Part shown: piece by piece, positions 21,879 through 34,459 of the stretch
How the letters are laid out: every line of letters begins with the position of its first letter
Position numbering within the stretch: position 1 is the first letter of the stretch
Source: Gaeumannomyces sp. JS-464
Taxonomy: Eukaryota > Ascomycota > Sordariomycetes > Magnaporthales > Magnaporthaceae
Direction: 5' to 3'
DNA: 64,000 nt
Assembly: GCA_002197995.1 (NCBI GenBank)
Contig: NGZR01000003.1
Location: 1,674,001-1,738,000 of the forward strand
The notes under the pieces: generated by a model
Told to the model about the DNA's origin: nothing
Database searches by the model: none
Seen by the model: only the letters and a program-made list of their open reading frames with translations
Translations under genes and position numbers: made by a program

Positions 21879-24800
21879 CTACAGATCCTTGGGCTCGCTG
21901 TCCGAATCATCATCGCCAGATTCATCCTCCTCGTCGTCTTCGCTTCCGTCCCCCTCACTCTCATCGTCGCCCGCATCGTCGTCGTCACCGTCCTCCCCCT
22001 TGAAGCCATAGTCGTCATGGAAGTGCGACAGAGTCTGCACCTGGGTCTTGTAGCCCATCGACTTGAATGCCTTGTCCATCGACTGTTTGAAACAAGAACG
22101 AAGAAGGTTAGTAAAAGGGGGGGGGGGGTCAGTGTTTTAGTTAAGTGCACGACAGGTGCGACATACCTCTTGCAGAAGCGGCGCGCACGTTACCACAATG
22201 TTGCTAGACCCAGGCTTGAAGACGGGCACGATGAGCTCCGCGACGACCCGGCGGATCTCGTCGTGGGAGACGTTGCGGACGGCCGCCATGATTCTCTTGT
22301 TCCAGCCGGACGAGAGCCCGCGGACAACGCCGAGGACAAAGTTCTGCTGCGCCGCAGCCGCCATAGTGGCCTGCTCATCGGCAAAGGCCATGACGATGCC
22401 CGAAACGGCACCCTCGACGAGATGGCGGTCGAGTGGGGCGGCTCCGGAGCCGAGCGCCTCGACGGCCGCACGGCTGGCCTCAATGGCCTTGGACGCATCA
22501 GGCGACCGGTACACCTTGTACTGCAGGTAGCCACCATCGATCTCGCGACTGAACGAGACGCCGTACGCGAGCCCGTTGCCGCGAACTGCGTTCCAGAGTG
22601 GGCCCTCGACCGCCTCGAGGTAGCCGATGGCCACCAGGAACGCGGGCAGGCGAGGGTCTGCGTACGACAGCGAGCCCACGGCCGTGCTCACGCTGTATGA
22701 CGAGTCCAGGGTCGTCATGGGGATGATAACGGTCCCGACCGAGCCCGGCTTGCGGCCCTCCTCGTTCAGCATCGCCGACGGCCTCACTATCGGCACCATG
22801 TCCTTGGGGGCCGATGCTCCAAGCTTCTCCGTCAGGGTGTCCCAGGCAGCGGCCGGGTTGGCCAGCTTGGACACGTCGGCTGTGACCAGAACGCGGGTGT
22901 TCTCAAAGGTAAAGAGCGCCTTGCGCAGCTCTTGGAACCACGACACGACGGTCTCTGGCTCCTTCTCGAGCAGCTTTTTCAGCCTCCGGAGGTAGACGGC
23001 CTTGACCAGCGTCCTCTTTGCCACCGGGTACGAATGCTTGACAAAGTGGAGGGCCATGTCCACCTCTTGTGACATGATCTTGCCGTCGCGCTTCGACTCG
23101 GGTATGTCGGCCAGCGCCTTGGCCACGCATGCCTTGAGACGCTGCGGGTCAAAGATGCTGTCAAACATCATGGTGCGGATCCATCGGATGATGGTGGCAT
23201 ACTTGTCGGGCTCGATCTGGAATTGCAGGACCATGCTCTCAGGGTCGCCGACTCTGTAGCCTGAGCTGAGGTGGTAGCTGATTGTGTCTTTCTCGAGCTC
23301 CATGACGACCTGCTCGAACTCGATTCTCTTGCCGTCCCGCATGATGGGTGAGTTGAAGAAATTGTCATTGAAGAGCGACAGCAGAGGCAACAGCTTGACT
23401 GGTGCCGGCGAGGTGCCGATATGGACCGTAATGTGCACAAAGTTGCTCGGGACATGCTCAAACTGCACAAACAGGGGGAGGCCCTGGGGCACGCCGTCGA
23501 TGAGTTTCTGGGCTGCGCTCGCAGGCGTTCCCACGGCCTTGGCCTTTCCGGTTCGTGCGGTGCTCGACTCAATGAAGTGAATAGACTCAGTTCCAGGGAC
23601 GGGCCACTTGTCGATGACCGACTCTGGGATCGGGATCTCGTTCTTCTTCTTTGCAGCCTCCAGCCGCTCTGCGAGCTTTTTGAGACCCTCCGGGCCAAGT
23701 TCCGCTTTCCGTTTGGCTATCCGCTCCTCCTCGGCAGCCTTCAGTTTATTAGCTAGTTCCATCGAGGGCTTGCCCAGGATGGAGATATGGTGGGCATCTG
23801 ACATCCATTTCCTCAGGAAGGCTCGCCACTGCTCGTCGGTCCAAGACTCTAGAACGTCATACTCATGGAGTCCCTTCATCTCCTTCAGGGTGGAACCGTC
23901 TCGCTTTCCAAACAGGTAGTCCGTGATGATGTTGCTCGAGTAGAACTGCTCAGAGCCCTCTGCCTGGAACTTGACCTGTCTTCGCTCGCGACTAAGGCAT
24001 TCCTTCATGTACTTCATATCAAGGGGCTTCTCGGCCACCTCCTTGAGGAGTGATATCAGGCGCTGTTCGACGAATGCAAGCTTCTCAGTCGCAACGCCTG
24101 TAGGCTCGAACCAGATGACCGAGTTCGGCCGGCTGTCCCACCAGGTCCCGATGGAGCTCGCCAGCTCCTCCCTCTCAACCATGATGTTTTCAAGGATGGA
24201 CACAGACGAGCCGCAGAGGTACGTCAGGAGGATGTTTAGGGCAGAAGATTCGATGATGTCTGTGCAGCTGGGGCCGAAGAAGGCTACCACGACCTCGCCG
24301 GTCGACTCATCCTCTTCGGGAAACTCGACAGTCTCCACAACCGTCTCTTTTAGGGGCGGGGGCTGTGCCGAGTCGATCCAGGGCCTGTTGAGCAGATGGT
24401 AGTCAGCAAGCAGCGCGTAATCGCGGCCGAGACGATTCGCAACATATTGAAGCGGTGTAGTAGTGGGTGGCGCCGTTTCTGGGGTACACACCTCTTAAAG
24501 GGAGCATCTGGAGGCGGGATATGACCCTTGATGCTCTCCTCGAACTCGTCCAGCACCTGAAGGAGGTTCTCGTGGTCTGTCTCGCCGACGATGATGAGGG
24601 CCAGGTTCCGCGGCTGGTACATGACTTTGTGAAATTCACGGATCCTTTGAGGAGTCAGAACCCTGAGAGCCTCCATCATGCCGCCCGTCTCGTAGCGGAA
24701 GCCAATGTTCTCAGGGTAGAGTAGGCGACGGGCCCTGAGGTACATGAGCTCAGTGCTGGAGTACTGCAACGCCTGCATCTCCGAGTAGACAACACCGGCA

Positions 24801-25248
24801 TCGTTGCCCTCACCGTCAATGTGATGGACCTCAGTGGTGCAGCCCTCGTCTGTGATTGTGGGCACGAGGACGTGCTCTAGGTAGACTGGCAGGATTTGCG
24901 CGAACCCATCCCAGCCGGCGGTCTCCAGGGTGTAGGCGGTGTGGTCGACGGCGGTCCAGGCGTTGGTGCCCGAGTAGGCGCGAGAGGCAAGTTTGTCCAG
25001 AAGCCCCTTGTACTGGTAGCTCCGAGACCCCATAAAGACCAGGTGCTCAAGGGTGTGGGGGCGCCCGAGTCGTCGAAGATCTCGGTGGCCAGTGTGAAGT
25101 AGCCGTTGACCTTTGGACCCTTGCGGTCGGCCACGATGACCTGCATGCCGCTTTTCAGGGACTCATATTGGGTGATGACGGTGGGCGCATAGTCTGTCTG
25201 GAAGCTCTGGACCTTGCGGAAACCACGGCTCCCTTGTTCGCCGCTCAT
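21879..25248 (-). CDS. M16C zinc metallopeptidase, YOL098C/Sdd3-like, frame broken at the active site
   Basis: A large cytosolic insulinase-fold peptidase. Minus-strand exons: 24492-25248, 22167-24384 and 21879-22082. Introns are 107 nt and 84 nt; the second has a perfect TACTAAC branch point and a C12 run. The N-terminus is MSGEQGSRGFRKVQSFQTDY; then TEIFDDSGAP, the zinc motif HTLEH and LVFMGSRSYQYKGLLDKLAS. The frame slips inside GAP|HTLEH because a G5 run (25057-25061, C5 on the coding strand) is one base short. Later segments include GDGSEDDEEDESGDDD, an acidic tail encoded by the last exon, and PWIDSAQPPPLKETVVETVE at the start of the middle exon. With one base added the product is 1059 aa, close to the yeast protein. 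Divergent from zw10. Confidence 0.9.
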
Positions 25249-27685
25249 GTTTGTAGAGAACTTATTGGAGATTTGGGTGAACAGCCTAAGCACAGTGTGG
25301 TGTTGGTCAGTCGCTGAGCATGAAGGCTGAGGGAGGTAGGTAGGCAAGGAAGGAGGTAGACAAGGAGGTAGACAGCCATGGAAGGTCAGCGCCCAGGATG
25401 GCGGGAGACATTTGCAGTCCAAGGTAGGTCAGGTAAAACTAGGTATGTACGCAGGCAGACAGGGGATGACTCTATCAGGGTGCCTGCCTCTCCTAGCAGA
25501 AGAGTCTAGGTTTTGGGTTCTGGAAAAAACGACAATTGTCTCGGCTTGAGAGTGTTATGCATGGGCAGAGTAGCGAGGATATACATTTCACGAGGTGCAA
25601 CCCATAATGTTGATCCTGGAAAGGGGTGGAACGAGGGAGATGCGGAGGAGCCGAGACAAAGACTCCATACCCAGTCTCACTCTCAGCACGCACGCATGCG
25701 AGGATGAAGAGCAAGCCCACGGCGATGTTAATTACCCCCTCGAGTAGTGAGTTGAGGACGACCTTCCTGAGACGCATCGTCTGGGCGTGTGCCTGAGCAT
25801 ATGCCTGGGCGTATGCCTGGGCCTGGGCGTCGGAATGTGCCCGAGCCTGCGGATGGGCGTGGGCATCGACGTCGGCAGCATGGTGGTTGCAAGGACAGGA
25901 ACAAGAATCGGGATGAGCGAGGGTCTGGAGCCGGGCGGCTGCTGGCCAGTCCCGGCTTGCAGGTCGGGTGTGGTCACAAGATAGGGTCTTGACGTGGGAC
26001 CTGTTCGGGCCAGTTTTTTGACAGCTGTCCCGGGCTCAACCGCAGGCCCATGGCTAGGCCCGATGTTCCGACCTTGGCCCTTGGGCCGGTTGGGCATCTC
26101 GGGCCGGGACGCAGGGGCGGAAGGCAACAAATCAAAAGCGTGGCGATAGGGCAGGTCGGGAGGCAGGCAGGCAGCAAAGTCAGGGCGCAAGCGGGTTGGG
26201 TTTGCAGAAAAAAAAAAAAGAAAAAAGACAAAGGAGCGGGCCGGTGTGAAGGGTCAAATCAAGCAGGGAGAAGGACAGAAGAAGAAAAGAGAGAAAAGAA
26301 GAGGCCAAGGCAGCCAGCGGCGCCGGTGTGATTTTGTCTTGCACCCACGTCACTTCACGTACCTTCGGGTGCGCCCTGCAGGCAAATTCTCTGGAATACA
26401 GCCGGTGACCAGTAATCGGCTATCGGCAGGAGGGTGGGCAGCAGGCGCGGGAGGCCAATGAAGGGCGCGCTCGTGTGGGCAGGCGATGAGCGACAGCCTG
26501 CCTTGGTGGCCGGGGACTGGGACACTGGATGGAGGGCGGGGATCGCAGGATTGTGCGAGGTTGGCAACGCGGGCCTTCCCAACGGATGCCTCTCGCCTGC
26601 TCCTGCGCAATGTCTTGGTCCCGTCTCGACGAGGATTGATTGAGCGGGGGCGTTGGCCTAGGGCGGCAGCTCGGCGTTGCGCTGTCGGCGTCAGGCTGTC
26701 CGGCGCGACCACTCGTCTGCACCTCTTGGGACCGGTCTGGTCTTCCCGAGGGGGGCGGGGGCGTGGGCAGTCGAATTGAGGTGGGGGCTCGATGGCTGCA
26801 GCTGGCTGGCGCCTCGTCCCCTGGCCTTGGCCAGTGGCGGTCGCGACGGTTATATCCTGCTAGACTTTTCCTGCTGGCTTTCTTTGCTTGGCTTCCCCAG
26901 CCTTTCTCCTTCTTCTTTCTTCTTCTTCTTCTTCTCCTTCCTTAACGGCGCTTTCACCGGATGTTGGGACGGGGAACACAGCTCGGGTAGGAAGAGCTCA
27001 ATATTGATCTTGGGCCGTGGTGCAGAGCTAGCTGCTGCAGGGCACACTGGTGGACTGGCGGGGAGGAGGGCGGCCAAAGGGGCAGCTTAGCCAACCGCGC
27101 CGGGCGGGGACCACACACTGCATGTTTGTCCAACGGCTGGGATTGCCACCGCCAAGCCCTACGTGCTGGTGCTCGCCCGCCTCCATTCACCCAACCTCTA
27201 GGGTCGTCAGGTTCCGAGGCCATGACAGATTCGGGCGGGAACTGGCCATTCTACCAATTTCTCCTGGCACCAGACGTCATTCGTCCCGTTGATGTGTTCC
27301 GCGTTGGCTTCGTGTTCTTTTACAGAACCCAGGCCCAGGCCCCACCCCTGGATGGGCTGAGTGCCAACGTCACTGCAAGCGCACAGGCCACAACCCAGGA
27401 GCTCCCGCAGCGGTCCCAAGCTGCTGATCTGGCCCAGAAACATTGAGGACAGACTGCCGTCGAGGCCGTTGATAACCGCAACCCGCGCCGACGAGCCCTG
27501 TGTTGAGTAGCACGCGCACGAAAACCAGACGGTAGCAAGAACAGCACATCGCGCGCAATCAGTCGACGCTCGAGATACACGGAGAAACACCACGTTGCAC
27601 GGCTGGCCGCTGCAGAGCGCTGCAGAGCAGAGGGGCTGTTTCGACCCCAGCACCCCTGGACGACCCCGGCGCGCTACCTCCAGCC
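25249..27685. promoter_or_regulatory. Divergent intergenic region, M16 peptidase / zw10
   Basis: About 2.4 kb between two divergent starts. It contains GGTAGGTAGGTAGG at about 25333-25348, a degenerate GCCTGGGCGTAT repeat at 25790-25860, an A-rich patch at 26207-26226 and a TTCTTCTTC run at 26915-26935. The several small open frames have no family features. Confidence 0.45.
25790..25860 (+). repeat. Degenerate 12-bp repeat, core GCCTGGGCGTAT
   Basis: GCCTGAGCATAT, GCCTGGGCGTAT, GCCTGGGCCTGGGCGT and related strings follow each other for about 70 bases. Confidence 0.6.
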
Positions 27686-30600
27686 ATGGCGACGACGCCC
27701 GCAAACACCCTCGGACCGGCCCTGGTCGCCTTTGCCGTCGAGGGATCCTTCCCAGACGAGCATGCGTCCTCTCTCAAGCTCGCACCCGAGGAGCTCCCTG
27801 CCGGGATCAAAGCCCTAGAGGATGCGAAATCAAAGCTCGAGGTAGTCGCCCATGTTGAAAGGAGGAGCGCACGGCAACTTCCACTCAGGCCGATACTAAT
27901 AGCTCGCTTGCATCGCTCAGGACGAAATCCGAACCATCAACCGCGAGACCGCCGACGATGTCAAGACGTGGTAATAGCAACGCCAAGAGCCTCCAGGACG
28001 ACATAAACCGTTCCAAGCAGATGGCCAGCGACATCCAGAGGGAGGCAGAGGGGCCTGAGGTCTCGGGAAAGACGGTCGAGGAGGCCGAGGCCAGGGCGGC
28101 GTTTCTAGTGCGTGAGCTGAACTACAATGACCAACTAGTCCAGACTCTGCGGGGCATCAAAGCTGTCACTGTCGTACTTGACGAGGTCGAGCAGGCCCGC
28201 GCCGAGAGGCGCATCCTGGACGCGCTCCATCTCCTTGAGAGTACGCACATATCACACCCTCGGTGGGTTGTGCGCGCATCGCTAACCCCCGACAACAACA
28301 GAATCATGGACAAGCCTAGACGCTCTCTCCGTCAACGGTTCATGCAAGGCCGTCAAGCTGCTGAACCTACGCGCCTTTGAGCTCAAGTCGGATGTGCACG
28401 AGGTCTTTGACCACGTCTGGAGTGCACTTGTTCACCTTGACGCCGAGAAATCCGAGTTTCAAGTTCAACAGACTCGCCCAGGTAACCAACCTCACTGCTC
28501 CATTCGAGGCGGCCCCGTCCGTTGCTGACACATGCCTTCCCTCTTATAGACGAGCCCATGAGCCTGTCTGATGCTGTAGTTGGCCTCAAGGCGTACAAGG
28601 AAGTCGACCGGCGGATGTCCGATCTTTGGCATGGCCTGGACGAGGCCATTGTCGGTCCGAGGATGGACCTGCGGAGTTCTTCTCCCCTACCTGGGATACA
28701 GGTTCAAGATGTGGGCTATATATCTGCCCAGTTCATTATGTCTGTAAATCAAAACAACGTTGGTGCTGACCAGCCTCATAGCAATGTTTACGAGCCACAG
28801 GGAAGTCCGAGAGGACTGTCGAGGCTCTATTTGCAGATCTCGTCCAGATCTTCAAGTTCCTCGCGGGTGTACTCCCTCTCGAGCTCGTGCAGGTCCTGTC
28901 TACCGTCGTGGTGCCTGAAGTTACCAACAGGATCATAAACGTGTGGCTCAGCGCGGCAGTCCCGGCGTCCCTGAAGGACATGAACAAATTCGAAGCCGTG
29001 ATAGAGTCTGCCAGGGTGTTTTGCGCCTCCGTGACGAGCCTGGGCTTCTCGGGACTCGACGATCTCCAGGAATGGGTCGAGAATGCGCCCAAGGTCTGGC
29101 TCTCCAAATGCCGCGAAGCGGCGCTAGACACCATCCGCACAAAACTATCACAAGGTAAGCTCCAATACTAGTAGCCCCTCGTGACAAGGAGAACAACGAT
29201 GCTGATGCATCTATCATAGGACTGGGAGCGCCCAAGCAAGTGGAAAGGGTAGAGACACAGGTTGTTTCCCGATCCGAAGGCAAAGAACTCGCTGCAAACG
29301 GCCCATCAGCCGGTGCGGCCGCCGGTGATCATGGATGGGATTCTGCCTGGTCAGATGGCGATGCCGATGAGCAGCAAGAGAGCGTTGCAGAGACTAAGAA
29401 ACCCGCAGAGCCCGCCCCAGAAGTCGATGATGATGATGTTGACGCCTGGGGTGCCTGGGGTGCTGACGAAGAGACCTCGGAGGAGGTCAAGGTTGAGGAC
29501 GGCAAATCCGATGTCAAAAATGACCCCAAGGAGGACAAAAAAGAAGCGAAAGCGGACCCCAAGGACGATAATGACGACGAAGGCGATGCGGCAGATGCCT
29601 GGGGCTGGGGCGAGGACGACGTGCAGGAGGATGTGGAGCTTCCGGCAGCGCCCGAACCACAACCTGCGCCCAAGCCTCGTGCCGACCACAAGGCGAACAC
29701 GGGATCCCGAGAGCTGACCCTGAAGGAGACGTACAACATCTCTTCAATGCCAGATCCTGTGCTCTCCTTGATATTCTCGATACTAGAGGATGGCGCTGCG
29801 CTTACGCAGACAAGGTACGTATGGGGTCAAAACCGCTGGCACCTCCAAGTTTCCCTGGTGTTTCTGAGCTAACATTGGACAGCCATGAGAGCAGCCCCGT
29901 CGCTGCTGCTGCCGCCGGTCTTTTCAGTGTCCCAACGCTCGTCCTGGCCATGTTTAGGGCGGTATCGCCGTACTATTATTCGGCAGGCCTTGGCGGCAAC
30001 ATGTATGTCCCGTCCTCAATGATGAGACTCGTCTAATCTGAGCTCGACCGGATATTCTGACTTTAGGCCTTGCCGCAGGTACCTCTACAACGATGCCACA
30101 TACTTGGCAGGGAAGCTTGCCGACTATGCGTCGGCATGGAAGACACGAGAAGACTTGACAACCCGCGCCAGGAACATGTTGCGAATAGACAACGACGTCA
30201 AAGCGCTACAGGCCTTTGCAAACCGTGCGTACAGCAACGAAATGAGCACACAGAAGACTATCGTCAGGGATCTTTTGGGAGGTAAGCAGCCGTTCTGCCC
30301 GGTCCATAACGACTCCAAGTACCCTGTGCTGATTAGCTACTCTGGCGCAGGGGAGCAAAGCGTGATGCAACAAAGCTTCATGGAGTCGGCCGTGGCGCAG
30401 GTGCGATCGGTCTCGGCAGCCTGGGACGGGATCCTGACCAAGTCGGCCTGGTTCCAGGCCGTGGGGTCTCTCGTCGATGCCGTGGCGACCAAGGTCATCG
30501 CCGACGTCATGGAGATGCCCTCGATCGGCCAGGAGGAGGCCTACAACATCGCAAACATGATTGCAAGCATCACAGAGCTTGACGATCTCTTTCCACCAAC

Positions 30601-30850
30601 CCGCATAGGCGACGAACAAGTTCCGTCGACGAGCCAGTACGTGCCCTCATGGCTGCGGCTTAAGTACCTCTCCGAGGTGCTGCAATCGAACCTCCGTGAG
30701 GTTCGCTACCTATGGATTGAGAGCGAGCTCAGTCTTTACTTTACGCTCGAGGAGACGTTGGACCTCATCAACGCCAGTTTCGAGGACAACGCGAGGACAC
30801 GGGAAATCATCCGCGAGATCAAGGCCAATCCGCAACCCATACAGACGTAG
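27686..30850 (+). CDS. zw10: Zw10-family protein (centromere/kinetochore and ER-Golgi tethering), frame broken in exon 2
   Basis: Zw10/Dsl1-type proteins act in the NRZ/Dsl1 tether for Golgi-to-ER vesicles; metazoan members also serve the kinetochore checkpoint. Nine exons: 27686-27841, 27921-28240, 28302-28481, 28550-28701 (or 28710), 28782-29154, 29220-29814, 29883-30002, 30079-30281 and 30351-30850. Introns are GT-AG, 61-80 nt; phases agree throughout. Conserved segments: FLVRELNYNDQLVQTLRGIK, VLSTVVVPEVTNRIINVWLS, CREAALDTIRTKLSQ, NMYLYNDATYLAGKLADYAS and WLRLKYLSEVLQSNLREVRY. A long acidic, disordered insert (about residues 420-560) contains Trp-Gly repeats (DAWGAWGADEE). In exon 2 an in-frame TAA-TAG follows DDVKTW near 27971; removing one base or adding two restores NAKSLQDDINRSK. 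About 865 aa when restored. Confidence 0.85.
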
Positions 30851-33076
30851 GACCAGGGACACCATCCACTCGATGGTTATGCGCTATATCCCGGACGATG
30901 CTTCTTGTAGCCATGCTGCTTCTCCGTCCGTCATTGAAGAAGCGGCCGATCCAGACTGGCCAACCGAATAATGATTCATAGAAGAGGAATTCGAGCAACT
31001 CATGTCGCGTGGTGCCAGGCACATGCCAATTCTGGACGAGAAATCGACCCGTCCGACCACGCTCCGACGCCTATGCCCAGGGGGCACAAGAATCAGATCC
31101 TGTGGGTGTGTCCCTTTGGGCCCCGATGTCCTACACGAGTGGTTGAAACGGTTGGACAGACAACGAAGTCGGCCATCTCGCAGGTCGGGTGAGTCGGGCC
31201 AGACAGCAGAAACCTGACGCCAGATCTGGGCCCATCAACCTTCCTGAATGGGACCATGCTCTTGCGGTGGCGGCCGCTGTTCCCGCGCTGCCCGCCGCCC
31301 TCTTTGCGTCACCATCAGGACTGAGGGGCACAAATTCGCCGAGCGACGCCACGGTTACACGCGCACGTATTGCACCACAAAGATTGGGCAAGACGAAAAA
31401 GCCGCGTGCTGGATAAGACAAGATACACGAGGAGACCTTGCGGCCAGGATAGGCGCTGGCAGAGTTTCTTCATCGTCATAGAGACGATAATGCATGGATC
31501 GTGGGCTTGTTTTTGGCGGGGACACACGACGGATACCGCACGATCTCCCGAGGTTAAACCAAAACGCCGCCTTCTTGTTTTTTTTTTTTTTTGTTTTTTT
31601 TTTCTTGCTCTCACTTCTGGTCAAGGGCGGCGGCAATATCTGAAGGGCGCTCCAGGCGGTCGAGCCGGAGGAAGCCAAAGAGCACAAGGCGGTGCCACGG
31701 GAGCTGCTTGCTGCATGTGGCCTGCCTGCCTGATCGAGTGAAACAGCCGTGAACATAAGACTACCTAGGCAGACAGGCAAATAAACAGGAAGAAGAAAAG
31801 CAAAACTGTCAAGAGATACACGGGAAACTGTCGCAAGGCGAGATACGGGACCGAGCCCCTTCCCCGCACCGCACACGCCCGTGTACGAGGGTCGCCATAT
31901 TTACTACAAGTCAATGTGCCAAGTTTTGAGTGCACGATTATGACGAGGGCGTGTCCGCAATGGGAGATGTGGTGACACGGAGCGCGAACCACGGCCTGTT
32001 GCCTACTGCGCAATTTGGCTAGGTACATGTGCCTCCCGTTAGGTCAAGTCAAGTCCCTGGCCACATGTATCTGTATCACTCTTTTTTTTCTTCTTCTTCC
32101 TTTCTCCAGCCCCATCCGTACCGTCCTTCACTCAGACCAAGGCTGGTATCTACCCGTCCCGGCACTTGTACCCTGCGCGATCGGCCCACACCCGGCGGCC
32201 GGCTAGATACCTTGTGCTGTTGTTGCCCTGTGTTCTTGCCGCCCTGAGCGTCTCAAGTGCTTGCTTCGCTCCGCGTGGCTTTTTTTTTACTTGTTTTTGT
32301 TTTACATCTTACTTTCGTTGCGGACACCCCCTGGGCTGGCCCAAGATCTATCTGGCTGTAGCTGCTGCGGTGCGATGATGGCTTTTGGCCCACCCCAAGC
32401 ACGAAGGAAGACGAGTCCTAGCGGGGCGATGTAGTGGTAATGGCGGCCTCGCTTCCCGCCGTTTGTTCTCGCCCACGTCGCCTTCTCGAGATTGGGGTAG
32501 ACGCCGTTTGGAAGTCAGTTATTCGAGTCCCATGGCCCAGAGCGGGACTAACACTCGCCCCAACAACATCGTTTGGATGGAGGGCTTCGTGATAGACACA
32601 AAAACAAGTTGGCCGGGCAGGAGAAAGACCAAGAATGAGAGTCGATCGATGCAGCGGCGGCGACGTCACACCGCCGCCCACACTTTGGAAAATCTCGTGC
32701 GATACTGCAGAGAGGAGGGACTCTTCCGTGATATCCATCTGCCCACATTGCCCGCCCCATCCCTCCCTACCCCCCTCCCTCGTCCTCCTTATGCTCCCAT
32801 CTCCACCCCCCCTGCGGCCTCTCCTGGCCCTCTGTTTGTCTACAAGGGGAACAAACCAACAAATCGGGCATTCACAGGAACCTTGGCTAAGCGGCAGAGG
32901 GGTGGGTACGGTATGCAGAGACAACGATGGCGGCAGGCAAGAAAGATCCGGCAGGCAGTTTGGACAAGAGGTAGGATTGACGGATGAGAGGCCAGGCTTA
33001 GGGACAGTTGGCATATGGACCAACAACAAGCGGACTAGCGTTTTGGCCCTGTCCAGACGTGCGCTGATCGCCAGGG

Positions 33077-33097
33077 AAAAAAAAAAAAAAAAAAAAA
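33077..33097 (+). repeat. A21 homopolymer
   Basis: Twenty-one A in a row in the gene-free block. Confidence 0.8.
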
Positions 33098-33788
33098 GAA
33101 AAGAGGGCGGATGCTGCAAGATGGCGCCTTTTCGTCCCACCCCAACCTAATATCCGTCCTTCCCCTTTCCCCTCTCTCTCCCCACTCCCGATGCTCGACA
33201 GGAGACATACCAAGATTATGTCCGTAGCGTCCGCGGGTGGGCCGTGGAGAAGGATGCGATGGGGGAGAGGAGAGGGGCTCCCGGCCCTCTTTGTCGACGG
33301 AATGTCACCGATGGGGGGCGTTGGTGGGAGGCGTGCCGGCGTCTACATACACGTTGCCTATGCTGGAGAAACAGAGAAAACGCCCTGCTTGTCCGAGGCG
33401 GGCGGGCAGACCGGTGATGCGATGGGCTGCGCGCCAATGGCACACCTTGGCACGACCGCCCGCGCCACCACACACACACACATGTCATGCAGCTTTCTCG
33501 CGCGCCCCGAGAGAGGGGCAAGGTCAGGCAGGAGGCAGAGAGAGAGAGTCAGGCTCAGAGATGGCTTCCCTGCTCTGGCGCGCGCCCGAACCGGGCCGCC
33601 GCTCGAAAGCGGCGGCCCTGGATGGCCCGGCCGAAAGACCCCCCCTTGCTTCGGCCTGCTGTATGCAGTGTGATGCAGTGCGATGCCGACTTGGATTTTG
33701 CCTTTGCCCTGCCGCCAACGGATGAATGATGAGGCCACAGGAGCAGCCCGAGGGGACCCGCCCAGCCGCCCGCCCGTCCCCTCCAGAA

Positions 33789-33826
33789 CCTAAACATACC
33801 TAGGCAGGTACCTAGGTAGGTAGCAG
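33789..33826. repeat. TAGG/CCTA motif cluster
   Basis: CATACCTAGGCAGG followed by TACCTAGGTAGGTAG forms a cluster with near-palindromic GTACCTAGGTA cores. It lies directly beside a (TG)n run. Confidence 0.8.
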
Positions 33827-33831
33827 GGGGC

Positions 33832-33856
33832 TGTGTGTGTGTGTGTGTGTGTGTGT
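33832..33856 (+). repeat. (TG)n dinucleotide repeat
   Basis: About twelve TG units. Confidence 0.9.
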
Positions 33857-34432
33857 ACCCGACGGTGTAGATACACCGGTCTACCCCCTTTGGGACACCG
33901 GGAAATTATCGGGCAGCGACGTCGCCGGTCGAGCACGCGCGTATTGTGGCCCGTCCCCTCCTCCCAGGGCAAAAAAAATCACACAACAACAAACACACGC
34001 CCCTCCCAACGATGGACGTATTCGACAAGTCCGCTTCCCCCGTCCACGTTTGCTTTGCCCTGCCGACCTTCCCGACGCCGACAAGGCAAGAAGAAAAAGA
34101 GCAGGACGTGGAGGCGGCCGGGCCGATACCTTTCTCGGGGGTAAGATACAGACAGGCCTGAGCGGTGTGTCTGCAACTACCCGTGTACATAGACGGGGCG
34201 GGGCGAACATCATCAGGGGAAAAAAAGAAAAAAGGGGGGTGGGTGGTCGACCGACTGACTCTGGGTCGCCAGGCGTCATTCAGCAGCAAGTCCGCCCAAA
34301 AGGAAAGGGAAACAGGGAGAAGAAGGTCCGCGGACCAGCCTCCCTCCAGTCTGGTATAGGGCTGCACGACGACGCCCCGTATCTGTTTAACCACCCTCCC
34401 CAGCACTCCTATTCCGGACATCGCCTACCAAA

Positions 34433-34459
34433 CCCCCCCCCCCCCCCCCCCCCCCCCCC
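34433..34459 (+). repeat. C27 homopolymer
   Basis: Twenty-seven consecutive C. Runs of C this long are uncommon; exact length is uncertain. Confidence 0.8.

Noticed and set aside
32424..32538. Possible tRNA: GGGCGAT and ATGGCCC ends, TAGTGGTAATGG (A-box-like) and TTCGAGTCCC (B-box-like)
   Set aside because: The T-arm does not pair, the A-box match is poor, the acceptor stem has a mismatch, and no good anticodon loop forms. At most a decayed relic.
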